64,000 bases of DNA from Sinorhizobium kostiense (GCF_017874595.1 NZ_JAGILA010000004.1:186001-250000), one strand, 5' to 3'. Shown: positions 43,870 to 53,432, numbered from the stretch's first letter. Notes: generated from the letters alone by a model not told the origin. Numbers and translations: made by a program.

Positions 43870-45516
43870 TCACCCGTTCCGAATTTCGCTGAGCGTGCGC
43901 GTCGGCGTGATCGCCTCCGGGTCGAGCTTGATCTCGATGATCGCCGGTTTGCCGCTGGCGCGCGCCCGCAGGAAGGCGTCGGCGAATTCTTCCGTTCGCT
44001 CGACGATTTCCCCGTGACCGCCATAGGCACGGGCAAGTGCGGCAAAATCCGGATTGGTGAGGTCCGTGGCGCTTACGCGACCGGGATATTCGCGCTCCTG
44101 GTGCATGCGGATCGTCCCGTAAATGCCATTGTTGATGACAAGCACGATGATCGGCAATCCGTACCGGATTGCGGTTGCGAATTCCTGTCCATGCATCAGG
44201 AAGCAGCCGTCGCCGGCGAAGCAGATGACTTCTCGGTCGGGATGCAGATGCTTGGCCGCCACCGCCGCCGGCAGGCCGTAACCCATCGTGCCGGAGGCGG
44301 GCGCCGCCTGAGTTCCGTAACCGCGGAAGCGGTGGAAGCGGTGCAGCCAGGTCGCGTAGTTTCCGGCGCCGTTGGCGAAGATGGTGTCGGGGGCCGTGTT
44401 CGCTTCGATCCAATTCATGATCGGGCCCATGCGAACGTCGCCCGGGCCTGTTTCCGGCGGCGTCGACCATCTGAGATAGGAGTCATGCAGCGCTGCGGTG
44501 CGGGCGGACCAGCCCGGCTCGGTAGCGGGGCTCACGGTGCCGAGGGCGGCAACGAAGTCGCGGGGGCTGGCGGCAATCGCCAGATACGGGCGATAAACGC
44601 GGCCGAGCTCGCTCGGATCGGGATGGACATGCACGAGCGTCTGCTTCGGATAGGGCACGTCGACAAGCGTGTAGCCGGACGAAGGCATTTCCGAGAACCG
44701 TCCGCCGATCAAGAGGAGAAGATCGGCGCCCTTTATCTCCGTGGCGAGCGCGGGATTGATGCCGATGCCGACGTCGCCCGCATACATCGGGTGCAGGTGA
44801 TCGAATAGCATCTGCCGACGGAAGGAGCAGCCGACCGGAAGATGCCAGCGCTCGGCAAACCGTTGGAATCCGGCGACGCTTTCGGCCGTCCAGCGGGTGC
44901 CGCCGAGAATGGCGAGCGGACGTCTTGCTTCGGCAAGAAGCGCCGCGAGTTGGTCGATCTGGCTCGCTCCCGGATGGCTTTCGACCGGCTGGTAAGGGCG
45001 CGCGGCGGGGGCTTCGGCGCTTTCAGTGAGCATATCCTCCGGCAGGGTCAGCACCACCGGGCCGGGGCGGCCGGAGGTGGCCATCGCAAAAGCACGGGTA
45101 ACGAATTCCGGGATGCGCGCCGGGTCGTCGATCTCGCCTACCCATTTTGCGATTTCGGTGAAGGCGCGCCGATACTCGATTTCCTGGAACGCTTCGCGTT
45201 CTCGCGCATCGCGCTGCACCTGGCCGACGAAGAGGATCAGGGGAATCGAATCCTGCCGGGCGACATGGAGCCCCGCCGACGCATTGGTAGCGCCGGGACC
45301 GCGAGTGACCATGCAGATGCCGGGCTCGCCGGTCAGCCGGCCCCAGGCGTCCGCGATCATCGCCGCGCCTCCCTCCTGCCGGCAGACGACGACGTCGATC
45401 TCGGTGTCGTAGAGAGCGTCGAGCACAGCCAGATAGCTTTCGCCCGGCACGCAGGAAACGCGCTTCACGCCATTGGCGACCAGTGCCTCGACGATCAATT
45501 GTCCACCCGTCTTCAT
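43870..45516 (-). CDS. Thiamine-diphosphate-dependent enzyme (acetolactate-synthase-like)
   Basis: This 548-residue ThDP enzyme has the three-domain acetolactate synthase/decarboxylase fold: PYR domain with the activating Glu48 in CRQEGGAAM, central TPP_enzyme_M domain with GGTRWTAES, and PP domain with AGDGCFLMHGQEFATAIRYG and the INNGIYGTIRMHQ metal-binding motif. The ATG at 45516 is chosen for a strong GGGAGGAG 6 bases upstream, nine codons inside the longest frame. No small regulatory subunit is nearby, so a catabolic 2-oxoacid decarboxylase (AruI-like) is likelier than branched-chain synthesis. It is the third gene of an operon with an EamA transporter and an alpha/beta hydrolase. Confidence 0.9.
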   Translation of the reverse strand: MKTGGQLIVEALVANGVKRVSCVPGESYLAVLDALYDTEIDVVVCRQEGGAAMIADAWGRLTGEPGICMVTRGPGATNASAGLHVARQDSIPLILFVGQVQRDAREREAFQEIEYRRAFTEIAKWVGEIDDPARIPEFVTRAFAMATSGRPGPVVLTLPEDMLTESAEAPAARPYQPVESHPGASQIDQLAALLAEARRPLAILGGTRWTAESVAGFQRFAERWHLPVGCSFRRQMLFDHLHPMYAGDVGIGINPALATEIKGADLLLLIGGRFSEMPSSGYTLVDVPYPKQTLVHVHPDPSELGRVYRPYLAIAASPRDFVAALGTVSPATEPGWSARTAALHDSYLRWSTPPETGPGDVRMGPIMNWIEANTAPDTIFANGAGNYATWLHRFHRFRGYGTQAAPASGTMGYGLPAAVAAKHLHPDREVICFAGDGCFLMHGQEFATAIRYGLPIIVLVINNGIYGTIRMHQEREYPGRVSATDLTNPDFAALARAYGGHGEIVERTEEFADAFLRARASGKPAIIEIKLDPEAITPTRTLSEIRNG

Positions 45517-45561
45517 CCGAACTCCTCCCGATTGCTTTGCCATTTCTTCAAAGCCGCGCCT

Positions 45562-46512
45562 TCAAATCGCCGGCGAGACCGGCGGCACGCTCGCGGACTT
45601 CTGCAGCTTGCGTTCGCGCCATATGATATAGAGCCCCGAGGCGATGATGATCGCGATGCCGAGCCATTTCAGCGCGTCCGGAAGGTCGCCGAAGACGAGC
45701 CAGCCGAGGATCGTCGCCGATACGATCTCCAGATACTGCAGCGGTGCAAGAACCGAGGCCGGCGCGGCGCGGTAGGCATAGACGGCGAGCACGCCGGAAA
45801 TCGTCGCGGTGATTCCGACGCCCACGAGATAGACCCAGACGCGGCCATCCGGCCATACGGGGTCGAAGACGCTCGAGCCCGTGCCTTCGCCCAGCGCGAG
45901 CATCACCAGGCAGAAAAGTCCGCCCCAGATGCCTGCGTGAAATTGCATCGACCAGGGATCCTCGTTTTGCGCGACCATGCGGGTGACGAGCAGGAACACC
46001 GCAAGCGTGAAAGCGGCGACGATCGGCAGGAGCGCGATCGGGCCGACCTCCTGCATGCTCGGCTGGATGACGAGGAGCGCGCCGAGGAAACCGACGGCGC
46101 AGGCCGTGTAGCGGCGCCATCCGATCGCCTCCTTCAGGAAAATGCTGCCGAGAATGGTGAGGATGATCGGCTCGACGAAGAAGATGGCGATGGCATCGGC
46201 AACCTCCATGACCTTCAGCGTGGTGATGAAGGAAAGCATCGTCAGCAGCAAAAGACCGCCGCGCAGCGCATGCAGTGCGCTCTTCCTCCAGGTGAGATCG
46301 AACAGCCTGCCCCGGGCGACCGCGATCGGAAGGATGAAGATGACCTGCAACAGGAAGCGAGCGGCCGTGATCTCGGCAGCCGGCACGGTGGCGATCGCCA
46401 ACTTGGCGAGAATGTCGATCGCCGGCGAGACCAAAACCGACACGACCATCAGCGTCAATCCGTAGCTGACGCGCTGATCGGTCGAAAATCCGCGAAGGGC
46501 GATGTCGTTCAT
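45562..46512 (-). CDS. EamA/DMT-family transporter
   Basis: This 316-residue membrane protein has ten predicted helices arranged as two EamA repeats (about 20-150 and 170-300). Family exporters move amino acids, nucleotides or other metabolites. It starts within the stop codon of the upstream hydrolase (ATGA) and ends 45 bases before the ThDP enzyme, so the three genes are probably co-expressed. The ligand is unknown. Confidence 0.9.
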   Translation of the reverse strand: MNDIALRGFSTDQRVSYGLTLMVVSVLVSPAIDILAKLAIATVPAAEITAARFLLQVIFILPIAVARGRLFDLTWRKSALHALRGGLLLLTMLSFITTLKVMEVADAIAIFFVEPIILTILGSIFLKEAIGWRRYTACAVGFLGALLVIQPSMQEVGPIALLPIVAAFTLAVFLLVTRMVAQNEDPWSMQFHAGIWGGLFCLVMLALGEGTGSSVFDPVWPDGRVWVYLVGVGITATISGVLAVYAYRAAPASVLAPLQYLEIVSATILGWLVFGDLPDALKWLGIAIIIASGLYIIWRERKLQKSASVPPVSPAI

Positions 46513-47453
46513 GATGTCGTGTCCTTCGCGCCGACGGCCCTCTGGCACCAGGCGGCGAGGTCTTCCGTCGCCTGATCGCGGCCGATTTCGTTCAATGTCT
46601 CGTGGCGCATGTCCTCGTGGATGACAACCGTGACCTCGGTCATTCCGCGCACCCTCATCCGATCGCCGAGCCAGCGCACGACGGCACCGGATCCGGTGGA
46701 AGGATCGGCGCCGCCGCCGACGAGGTGAACGGGAAGGTGCGCCGGCAGCCGCGTCAGCCGGCCTGTTTGCGCGCCGGCAAAGGCAAGGCTGAAGATGTCG
46801 ATCCAGAGCGAAACGGTGGCATCGAAGCCGCAAAGCGGGTCGGCGACGTATCTCGCGACCTCCTCTCGATCGCGGGACAGCCAGTCGAAAGGGGTCTTTC
46901 GTTCCGGAATGGCCGAAGCCCAGGCGCCGAAGGTGAGTTGCGACATGAGGAGACTCGGCACGTCCGAGCCTTTCAACGCCTTCTCGATCGCAAGGACTGC
47001 CTGCCCGGCGCGGCCGGGAACGCCCGGCCGGAAATTGGAGTTCCAGACCGCGAGGGCGTCGTAGAGCTCGGGGTCGGTCTCAGCGGCGTTGAGTGCAATC
47101 AGTCCGCCCATCGAGTGGCCGAAGAGGATGACCGGCAGACCAGGATGGCGGTCGACGGCCATCTCGCGCACTGCGCGGAGGTCGGCGATGACCTTTTCGG
47201 CGCCGCCGCGATGGGCAAACAGGCCGAGCTGGGCGTCGGGCGCGCGGCTTCGCCCATGCCCGCGATGGTCGTGCGCGTAGACGTGGAAACCGCGGGCAGC
47301 CATTGCCTGGGCAAAACGGCCGTATCGACCGGAGTGCTCGGCGAGGCCATGGCTGATCAGAAGAATGCCCAATGGATCGACCGCGGCGGGACAATGCCGC
47401 CAGGCGAGTGCTGCGCCAGTCGGGCTCTGAAGCGTGCTCACCTGCCCGAACAT
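46509..47453 (-). CDS. Alpha/beta hydrolase (lysophospholipase/monoacylglycerol-lipase type)
   Basis: This 314-residue hydrolase of the Hydrolase_4/PldB family has ISHGLAEHSGRYGRFAQAM (oxyanion region) near 34-52, HDHRGHGRS near 61-69, the nucleophile Ser114 in FGHSMGG, a late acid in VGGGADPSTGSG and a His in HEDMRHETLNE. No signal peptide is seen. It would release fatty acids from lysophospholipids or monoacylglycerols. It is the first gene of the three-gene operon with the EamA transporter and ThDP enzyme. Confidence 0.9.
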   Translation of the reverse strand: MFGQVSTLQSPTGAALAWRHCPAAVDPLGILLISHGLAEHSGRYGRFAQAMAARGFHVYAHDHRGHGRSRAPDAQLGLFAHRGGAEKVIADLRAVREMAVDRHPGLPVILFGHSMGGLIALNAAETDPELYDALAVWNSNFRPGVPGRAGQAVLAIEKALKGSDVPSLLMSQLTFGAWASAIPERKTPFDWLSRDREEVARYVADPLCGFDATVSLWIDIFSLAFAGAQTGRLTRLPAHLPVHLVGGGADPSTGSGAVVRWLGDRMRVRGMTEVTVVIHEDMRHETLNEIGRDQATEDLAAWCQRAVGAKDTTS

Positions 47454-47646
47454 GCCATGCTCCCGAACACTTCACCATCGGCCGAATGCCGTAGGCATAT
47501 CAAATCGATTTGCTCGCCAAAGGCAATCGCCGCTTGTTGCTCGTTGTGCATGAGATCAGAACGAATCCGCAACTGATCATCAGGGTTGCAATTTTCCCGC
47601 TTTTGTTGTTTGTTTGTTCCTGATTTGTTTTCAAACGGAGGCCACC

Positions 47647-48417
47647 ATGGCAGTGCGGGCAGTGATGTATCTGGTAAGGGTTGCGGGATTTGCATTGGGG
47701 CTGGGACTGGCGTCCCTTGCCGCGGCAGAGGAGGCGCCAGCTGAAGAAGGCGCGGCGGAAGCTTCGAGCAGAACGGAATATGTTCTGGCGGTCAGTTGGC
47801 AGCCGGGTTTCTGCGAGACGCGGCCAACGCGCAAGGAGTGCGCGGACCAGTCCGCCGAGCGGTTCGACGCGACGCATTTTTCGCTCCACGGCCTCTGGCC
47901 GCTCAAGAAAAGCTATTGCGGCGTCGAGGCAGAGCTCAAGGCGCGCGATCGCAAGGGCGACTGGCTCGACCTGCCAAAACTCGCGGTCGCGGATGAGACT
48001 GCCGCGCGCCTGCTGGTCGCGATGCCGGGGGTGAAGTCCGGCCTCGATCGCCATCAATGGCTGCGCAGCGGCACCTGCCAGGCGGCCAATGCCGAGGATT
48101 ATTTCGCCCTTCAGCTCCGTTTGCTTGACCAGCTGAACGATTCCGCTGTGCGAGCGCTCTTTGCCGGCAAGGTCGGCTCGGAGCTCGGAGAAAAGGAGAT
48201 CAAGGCGGCATTCGACACGAGCTTCGGGGCTGGCGCGGGCGACCGCGTGCGCATGCGCTGCCAGACGGTTGCCGGGAGAAGCGTGATCACGGGGTTCACC
48301 ATCGGGCTTTCCGGCGACTTGGCCGGCAAGGCGGATCTGAAAAGCCTGATCCAGGCGGCGGGCTCGACCGAGTTCAAATGCTCGAGCGGGATCGTGGACG
48401 CGGCTGGGAAGGGCTGA
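47647..48417 (+). CDS. Ribonuclease T2-family protein, secreted
   Basis: This 256-residue protein has a signal peptide (about 1-27, ASLAAA-EE) and both RNase T2 active-site segments: CAS1 HFSLHGLWP with His81 and CAS2 HQWLRSGTC with His136. Cysteines that usually form disulfides are present (FCETRPTRKEC, SYCG, GTC, RC, KC). It is expected to cleave RNA in the periplasm or outside the cell through a 2',3'-cyclic phosphate. The ATG at 47647 follows GGAGG. The gene has its own promoter region and diverges from the lysophospholipase operon. Confidence 0.93.
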   Translation: MAVRAVMYLVRVAGFALGLGLASLAAAEEAPAEEGAAEASSRTEYVLAVSWQPGFCETRPTRKECADQSAERFDATHFSLHGLWPLKKSYCGVEAELKARDRKGDWLDLPKLAVADETAARLLVAMPGVKSGLDRHQWLRSGTCQAANAEDYFALQLRLLDQLNDSAVRALFAGKVGSELGEKEIKAAFDTSFGAGAGDRVRMRCQTVAGRSVITGFTIGLSGDLAGKADLKSLIQAAGSTEFKCSSGIVDAAGKG

Positions 48418-48540
48418 TCGATACGTCACGCCGCGAGAGACGGGATTGGCGTGGGCAAAACCTTTGCGGATTGCCCCGCCACCATAATTCGCCTACATAG
48501 CGGGCAAATTCCCCCATCTCGACGCGGAGCATTCGCTTTT

Positions 48541-50190
48541 ATGGCACGTCAGTTCATCTATCACATGGCCGGGCTCAACAAGGCCTATGGCAACAAGAAG
48601 GTCCTGGAAAACATCCATCTCTCCTTCTACCCGGACGCCAAGATCGGCATTCTCGGGCCGAACGGCGCCGGCAAATCCACCGTTCTCAGGATCATGGCCG
48701 GGCTCGACCATGAATATACCGGCGAAGCCTGGGTCGCCGATGGGGCAACCGTCGGCTACCTGCCGCAGGAGCCGCAGCTCAACCCCGCAAAGACAGTGCT
48801 GGGAAATGTCATGGAGGGTGTTGCCGCCAAGCAGGCGATCCTCGACCGCTACAACGAGCTGATGATGAACTATTCCGACGAGACGGCGGAAGAAGGGGCA
48901 AAGCTCCAGGACATCATCGACAGCCAGAACCTCTGGGATCTCGAGAGTCAGGTAGAAATGGCGATGGACGCGCTGCGTTGCCCGCCGGGCGACGCCGACG
49001 TCAACAATCTTTCGGGCGGTGAGAAGCGTCGCGTCGCGCTCTGCAAGCTGCTGCTCTCGCAGCCGGACCTCCTGCTCCTCGACGAACCGACAAACCATCT
49101 CGATGCCGAGACAATCGCCTGGCTCGAAAAGCACCTGCGCGAATACCCGGGCGCCGTGCTGATGATCACGCACGACCGCTACTTCCTCGACAACGTCACG
49201 GGCTGGATCCTCGAGCTCGACCGCGGTCGCGGCATTCCTTATGAGGGCAACTATTCCGCCTATCTCGCAGCCAAGGCGAAGCGCATGGCGCAGGAGGGTC
49301 GCGAGGAGGCCGCCCGCCAGAAGGCGATCGGCCGTGAGCAGGAGTGGATCGCCTCCAGCCCGAAGGCGCGTCAGGCGAAATCCAAGGCGCGAATCCGCGC
49401 CTATGACGAGCTCGTCAAGGCAGCCGCCGAACGGCGCCCTGGTGACGCGCAGATCATCATTCCGGTCGGTGAACGGCTGGGTCAGGTGGTGATCGAGGCG
49501 GACAATATCTCCAAAGGCTACGACGATCAGCTCCTGATCGAGGGTCTGACCTTCAAGCTGCCGCCCGGCGGCATTGTCGGCGTCATCGGGCCGAATGGTG
49601 CCGGTAAGACGACGCTGTTCCGCATGATCACCGGCCAGGAACAGTCGGATGAGGGCTCCTTCAGGATTGGCGACAGCGTGCAGCTCGCCTATGTAGACCA
49701 GAGCCGCGACGCACTCGACCCCAACAAGACCGTCTGGGAAGAGATCTCCGGCGGCAACGACGTCATCAAGCTGGGCAAGCACGAGGTCAATTCGCGCGCC
49801 TATTGCTCGTCCTTCAACTTCAAGGGCGGCGACCAGCAGCAGAAGGTCGGCACGCTCTCCGGCGGCCAGCGCAACCGCGTTCACCTCGCCAAGATGTTGA
49901 AATCCGGCGGCAACGTCGTGCTGCTCGACGAGCCGACCAACGACCTCGACACAGAGACGCTCGCGGCGCTCGAGGACGCGCTCGAAAACTTCGCCGGCTG
50001 CGCGGTCATCATCAGCCACGACCGCATGTTCCTCGACCGCCTGGCGACCCACATCCTGGCCTTCGAGGGTGACAGCCACGTCGAATGGTTCGAGGGCAAC
50101 TTCGAGGATTACGAGAAGGACAAGATCCGCCGCCTGGGCCCGGATTCGGTCAATCCGAAACGCGTGACCTACAAGCGCTTGACGCGTTAA
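48541..50190 (+). CDS. ettA: ABC-F ribosome-associated ATPase EttA (energy-dependent translational throttle)
   Basis: This 549-residue soluble protein carries two ABC domains with no membrane part: Walker [10 protein letters not shown] near residue 40 and GPNGAGKTT near 350, and two signatures [16 protein letters not shown] and [16 protein letters not shown]. The arm insertion in the first domain and the linker with [19 protein letters not shown] are typical of EttA, which binds the ribosomal E site and gates the first peptide bond by ATP level. Length and start match the family. Confidence 0.96.
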   Translation: MARQFIYHMAGLNKAYGNKKVLENIHLSFYPDAKIGILGPNGAGKSTVLRIMAGLDHEYTGEAWVADGATVGYLPQEPQLNPAKTVLGNVMEGVAAKQAILDRYNELMMNYSDETAEEGAKLQDIIDSQNLWDLESQVEMAMDALRCPPGDADVNNLSGGEKRRVALCKLLLSQPDLLLLDEPTNHLDAETIAWLEKHLREYPGAVLMITHDRYFLDNVTGWILELDRGRGIPYEGNYSAYLAAKAKRMAQEGREEAARQKAIGREQEWIASSPKARQAKSKARIRAYDELVKAAAERRPGDAQIIIPVGERLGQVVIEADNISKGYDDQLLIEGLTFKLPPGGIVGVIGPNGAGKTTLFRMITGQEQSDEGSFRIGDSVQLAYVDQSRDALDPNKTVWEEISGGNDVIKLGKHEVNSRAYCSSFNFKGGDQQQKVGTLSGGQRNRVHLAKMLKSGGNVVLLDEPTNDLDTETLAALEDALENFAGCAVIISHDRMFLDRLATHILAFEGDSHVEWFEGNFEDYEKDKIRRLGPDSVNPKRVTYKRLTR

Positions 50191-50650
50191 GTCGGTGGCG
50201 CGACCGGACGCGGAGCAGTCGATCCCTGCAGGCGGCGCGATGGGGTTGTCGGCTCGTGCCTTGCGGTGCCTGCAAGGATGAATACGGGCGGCGACTGCCG
50301 CTCGGATCGCCATTGCACAAGAGCCTGAGGCCGCCTCCAGCCGCTGCCAAGGGAACCGGGTACGCGCCGCCTGGGGGTGCCGGACGCCCCGGTGACTCAT
50401 TCCTGTGAGTCGTGTTTGCCGAAATCCGTCGGCGCGGAAGATGCTCGTCATCGCCCGCGCCTCCACCAGCGCGACAAGGGGACTGCCGCTCGAATGGCTT
50501 TATGCGAGATTGGTGTCCGCCTCGCTGCCGCTTCACGGCCGGTCGGCTGGTCCGAGGGGCGCTCACGCATGGCAGTCCGAAGCCACCTGTCCTGCCTACG
50601 TCATCGCACTGCCTCTCCGCGCAATATCGCTTGCGCGCCACCCACATTTC
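50191..50650. other. Gene-free stretch between ettA and the ArsR-type regulator
   Basis: About 460 bases with no supported gene. Short open frames exist on both strands but none has a ribosome-binding site, family resemblance or consistent codon bias. No riboswitch blocks were recognised. The right end carries the operator-like palindrome at 50651-50670. Confidence 0.6.
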
Positions 50651-50670
50651 ACATAAAGATATCTTTATGT
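50651..50670. promoter_or_regulatory. Perfect 20-bp palindromic operator upstream of the ArsR-methyltransferase/metF genes
   Basis: ACATAAAGATATCTTTATGT is an uninterrupted 20-base palindrome, AT-rich within a GC-rich region. ArsR-type repressors of the methionine cycle in proteobacteria use operators of this ATAAAGATATCTTTAT kind. It lies 16 bases before the proposed start codon at 50687, so a bound repressor would block transcription or initiation of its own operon. Confidence 0.85.
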
Positions 50671-50686
50671 GTTGATGAGGGTGATG

Positions 50687-51709
50687 ATGGTTGATCGCGA
50701 AATGCTTGGCTTGGATGCCCTGGTAGACGTCTTGAAGGCGGCGGGCGAGCCGACGCGGATGCGACTTCTGGCGTTGCTCGCTGCCGGCGACCTGACCGTA
50801 ACCGATCTCACCGAAATCCTCGGCCAGTCCCAGCCGCGCATTTCGCGGCACCTGAAGCTCTTGGCCGAGGTCGCGCTGATCGACCGCTACCAGGAGGGCG
50901 CCTGGGCCTATTTTCGGCTGCGGCAGGAGGGCGGGCGCGTCGCGCTGGTGCGTGAACTGCTCGCGGCGGCCGCTCCCGATGATGCCATTCTTGGCAGGGA
51001 CGCGAAGCGGCTTGCGACCTTGAAGAGGGCGCGCGCCGAGAAGGCGCAGGCCTATTTCAGCCGCAATGCCGCGGAGTGGGACGAACTCAGGCGCCTGCAT
51101 GTGAGCGAGGGCGATGTCGAGGCGGCGCTGAAGGCGATGGTGGGCGAGGAGCCGGTCGACACGCTGCTCGATCTCGGCACCGGCACCGGCCGCATTCTGC
51201 AGCTTTTCGAGGGAATCTACCGGCGCGGTATCGGCGTCGACGCCAGCCGCGACATGCTGGCGGTGGCGCGCTCGAACCTCGACAGGGCAGGCATCACCAA
51301 GGCGTCGATTCGCCATGGTGACATCTTCAACCTGCCGCTCGACGGCCAATCCTTCGACCTGGTCACGATCCACCAGGTTCTGCACTATCTCGACGAGCCG
51401 GAAGCGGCAATCGCGGAGGCCGCGCGCATGCTTGCGCCGGGCGGCCGGCTTGTGATCATCGACTTCGCCCCCCATGGGCTCGAATATCTGCGCGACGAGC
51501 ATGCGCATGCGCGTCTTGGGTTCTCGCACCAGATGATGGAGGATTGGCTGCAGCAGGCCGGTCTCGCGCTCGAGACGACGACGGACCTCGCGCCGGAAGG
51601 CTCTGACGAAGGAAAACTGACGGTAACGATCTGGCTGGCCCGCGATGAGCGTGCCGCCGACAGCATCACCGACATGCCGCGCCAGCGTCTTCAGGTGGGG
51701 GGACTTTGA
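50687..51709 (+). CDS. ArsR-family regulator fused to a SAM-dependent methyltransferase domain
   Basis: This 340-residue protein combines an ArsR winged helix (about 10-95; LKAAGEPTRMRLLALLAAGD, LGQSQPRISRHLKLLAEVAL) with a class I methyltransferase domain (about 140-310; LLDLGTGTGRILQLFEG, IGVDASRDMLAVARSNLDRA). The second half could sense SAM or SAH instead of, or as well as, methylating something. The ATG at 50687 has GAGG 6 bases upstream; codons back to a GTG at 50669 are open but would overlap the operator. The stop is 2 bases before metF, so the two genes are one transcript, and auto-repression through the upstream palindrome is likely. Confidence 0.9.
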   Translation: MVDREMLGLDALVDVLKAAGEPTRMRLLALLAAGDLTVTDLTEILGQSQPRISRHLKLLAEVALIDRYQEGAWAYFRLRQEGGRVALVRELLAAAAPDDAILGRDAKRLATLKRARAEKAQAYFSRNAAEWDELRRLHVSEGDVEAALKAMVGEEPVDTLLDLGTGTGRILQLFEGIYRRGIGVDASRDMLAVARSNLDRAGITKASIRHGDIFNLPLDGQSFDLVTIHQVLHYLDEPEAAIAEAARMLAPGGRLVIIDFAPHGLEYLRDEHAHARLGFSHQMMEDWLQQAGLALETTTDLAPEGSDEGKLTVTIWLARDERAADSITDMPRQRLQVGGL

Positions 51710-51711
51710 GA

Positions 51712-52656
51712 ATGAATGCACGGACGCTTTACCCTGCCGAACGCGGCACCCTCAGGCTCTCCTTCGAATATTTCCCGCCGAAGAACGAAGAGATGGAGAA
51801 ACAGCTCTTTCGGACGGTGGCGGATCTCTCCGTGTTCACTCCGGCCTTCCAGACCGTCACCTATGGCGCCGGCGGATCGACCAAGGCCCGCTCGCTGACG
51901 ACCGTCAAGCGGATGATCGGCGAGATGGGGCTCAAGAACACAGCCGCACATTTGACATGCGTCGGCGCGCCCGAGGCCGAGGTCGATGCGGTGATTGAGG
52001 AATTCGTCGCCTGCGGCGTGCGCCATTTCGTGGCGCTGAGGGGCGATCCACAGGGCGGCGTCGGTAGCGCCTACCAGCCTTTCCCGGGCGGCTATGAAAA
52101 TGCCGCAGCACTGGTGAAGGCGCTTAGAGCCCGCGGCGATTTCGAGATTTCGGTTTCCGCCTACCCGGAGAAACATCCCGAGAGCGCGGATGTCGCAGCC
52201 GACATCGACATGTTGAAGCGCAAGGTCGACAATGGCGCGACACGGGCAATTACCCAGTTCTTTTTCGACAATGACGATTTCGAGCGTTACCTCGAACGGT
52301 TGCGGCGCGCAGGCATCGGCATCCCGGTCGTTCCGGGCGTCCTCCCGATCAACAACCTCGCGCAGGTGATGAAGTTTGCCGGGCTGTGCGGCGCCAGGGT
52401 TCCGGAGGCAGTCGTCTCACGGCTCGCTCATCTTGACGATCAGCCGGAGGAGCGGTTCACGGAGGCAAGCCATATCGCCGCAGAGCAGATCGTCGACCTC
52501 GCCCGGCGGGGCGTGCAGGATTTTCACATCTACACCATGAACCGCTCGCCGCTCGTTGCTGCCGTCTGTGATCTCGTTGGCTGCGCCCGGACGGGGGGCA
52601 TTGGCCAACAAGCGGCAGTGGAGCGGCAGACGAGCAGGACTGCCGCGGCGGGTTAA
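51712..52656 (+). CDS. metF: Methylenetetrahydrofolate reductase (MetF)
   Basis: This 314-residue TIM-barrel flavoenzyme reduces 5,10-methylene-THF to 5-methyl-THF, the methyl donor of methionine synthase. Motifs include SFEYFPPKNEEMEKQL with the catalytic Glu, QTVTYGAGGS, HLTCVG, FVALRGDP, EKHPES and FFFDNDDFERYLERLR. It starts 2 bases after the ArsR-methyltransferase stop. The short Ala/Thr-rich tail after about residue 295 is the only variable part. Regulation through the upstream palindrome would tie folate methyl flow to the SAM/SAH state of the cell. Confidence 0.95.
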   Translation: MNARTLYPAERGTLRLSFEYFPPKNEEMEKQLFRTVADLSVFTPAFQTVTYGAGGSTKARSLTTVKRMIGEMGLKNTAAHLTCVGAPEAEVDAVIEEFVACGVRHFVALRGDPQGGVGSAYQPFPGGYENAAALVKALRARGDFEISVSAYPEKHPESADVAADIDMLKRKVDNGATRAITQFFFDNDDFERYLERLRRAGIGIPVVPGVLPINNLAQVMKFAGLCGARVPEAVVSRLAHLDDQPEERFTEASHIAAEQIVDLARRGVQDFHIYTMNRSPLVAAVCDLVGCARTGGIGQQAAVERQTSRTAAAG

Positions 52657-52805
52657 GGCGCGCCGCATTACACAGCGCGCCTCCGAGCGGATGGGACCAC
52701 GCCCCCTGTATCCTCGAATCCAACTATCCAGGGACAGGGACATGCGTTGAACTGTGCGCGCCGAGAAGGGGTGGCGCGGCGTAAGTGCGCGCCACCGTGC
52801 CCTGC

Positions 52806-53036
52806 TCATAGTCGGACATCCCACATGGGAAACCGGACGTCCAGCATGTCCTCACTCTCGGGAAGGCCGATATCGCGGCGCATGCGATTCGGCAGATGCG
52901 AGATGTGGTTCTGCGTTTGACGGCGCCTCCAGGCGGCCAGGAGCAGCGCTTGCGCGGTTTTCCAGACGCCGAATTTCCGGAACAGCTCATCGATCGCCGC
53001 CGCTGGGTTATCAACTAGAAATTGTGCTTCACGCAT
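52806..53036 (-). CDS. DUF1127-domain small protein
   Basis: This 76-residue protein carries a C-terminal DUF1127 motif (SHLPNRMRRDIGLPES) after an Ala/Arg-rich helix (TAQALLLAAWRRRQTQNHI). DUF1127 proteins are small, Arg-rich and common in Rhizobiales; several take part in RNA turnover and in phosphate or C1 regulation through RNA contact. The ATG at 53036 has GGAGA about 9 bases upstream. It converges with metF. The role of this copy is unknown. Confidence 0.85.
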   Translation of the reverse strand: MREAQFLVDNPAAAIDELFRKFGVWKTAQALLLAAWRRRQTQNHISHLPNRMRRDIGLPESEDMLDVRFPMWDVRL

Positions 53037-53193
53037 GATGTTTCTCTCCCGGCACAACGATGTGGCCAGGTCCTCTCGATGTCGAAAGACGCGCAGATGC
53101 GGAGACGGAATCGCGAGTGGTCGCTTCGTCAGCCGATCACGTCAGATCAAAATGGGAAAACGCCAAACAGCGGAAATCCAGGGATCAGAGGCC

Positions 53194-53289
53194 CTAGAAG
53201 GCAAATCGGCTCGGCCAATACATATGGCACATCGAAGCCGTGAGAGCCGTTCCGCCAGAGAGGCGCACAGACACGAGAACTGTATTCAT
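53194..53289 (-). CDS. Possible 31-residue small protein
   Basis: A short frame starts MNTVLVSVRLSGGTALTASM and ends in an aromatic tail (YWPSRFAF). I do not recognise it. It is reported only because GAGGAGG lies 7 bases before the ATG, an unusually good ribosome-binding site in an otherwise gene-free gap. There is no independent support for translation. Confidence 0.35.
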   Translation of the reverse strand: MNTVLVSVRLSGGTALTASMCHMYWPSRFAF

Positions 53290-53432
53290 TTCACGCCTCC
53301 TCTGTTTGAATAGCAAGCTTTGCCAGCTTACACGAGTTCGGCTGAAGAGCAAGCCTGCAATTGCGAATTGTAGGAGACGGGCAGGAATTGTGGCGGGAGG
53401 GCAACAGCGCCGCGGTGAGGCCAATCGGTTTC

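Noticed and set aside
50396..50412. Possible fifth copy of the REP-like repeat (TCATTCCTGTG segment)
   Set aside because: Only about 11 bases match and no second arm is present, so chance is sufficient.
50260..50420. Possible cobalamin or SAM riboswitch before the metF operon
   Set aside because: I looked for the conserved blocks of the cobalamin and SAM-II aptamers on both strands and did not find them in order.
50377..50694. Overlapping short plus-strand frames downstream of ettA
   Set aside because: No ribosome-binding sites, three frames open at once as expected from GC-rich non-coding DNA, and one runs through the operator palindrome.
50150..51721. Long minus-strand open frame of over 500 codons opposite the ArsR-methyltransferase gene
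   Set aside because: It is the high-GC antisense shadow of a well-supported family protein and extends into the ettA end; it has no family resemblance.
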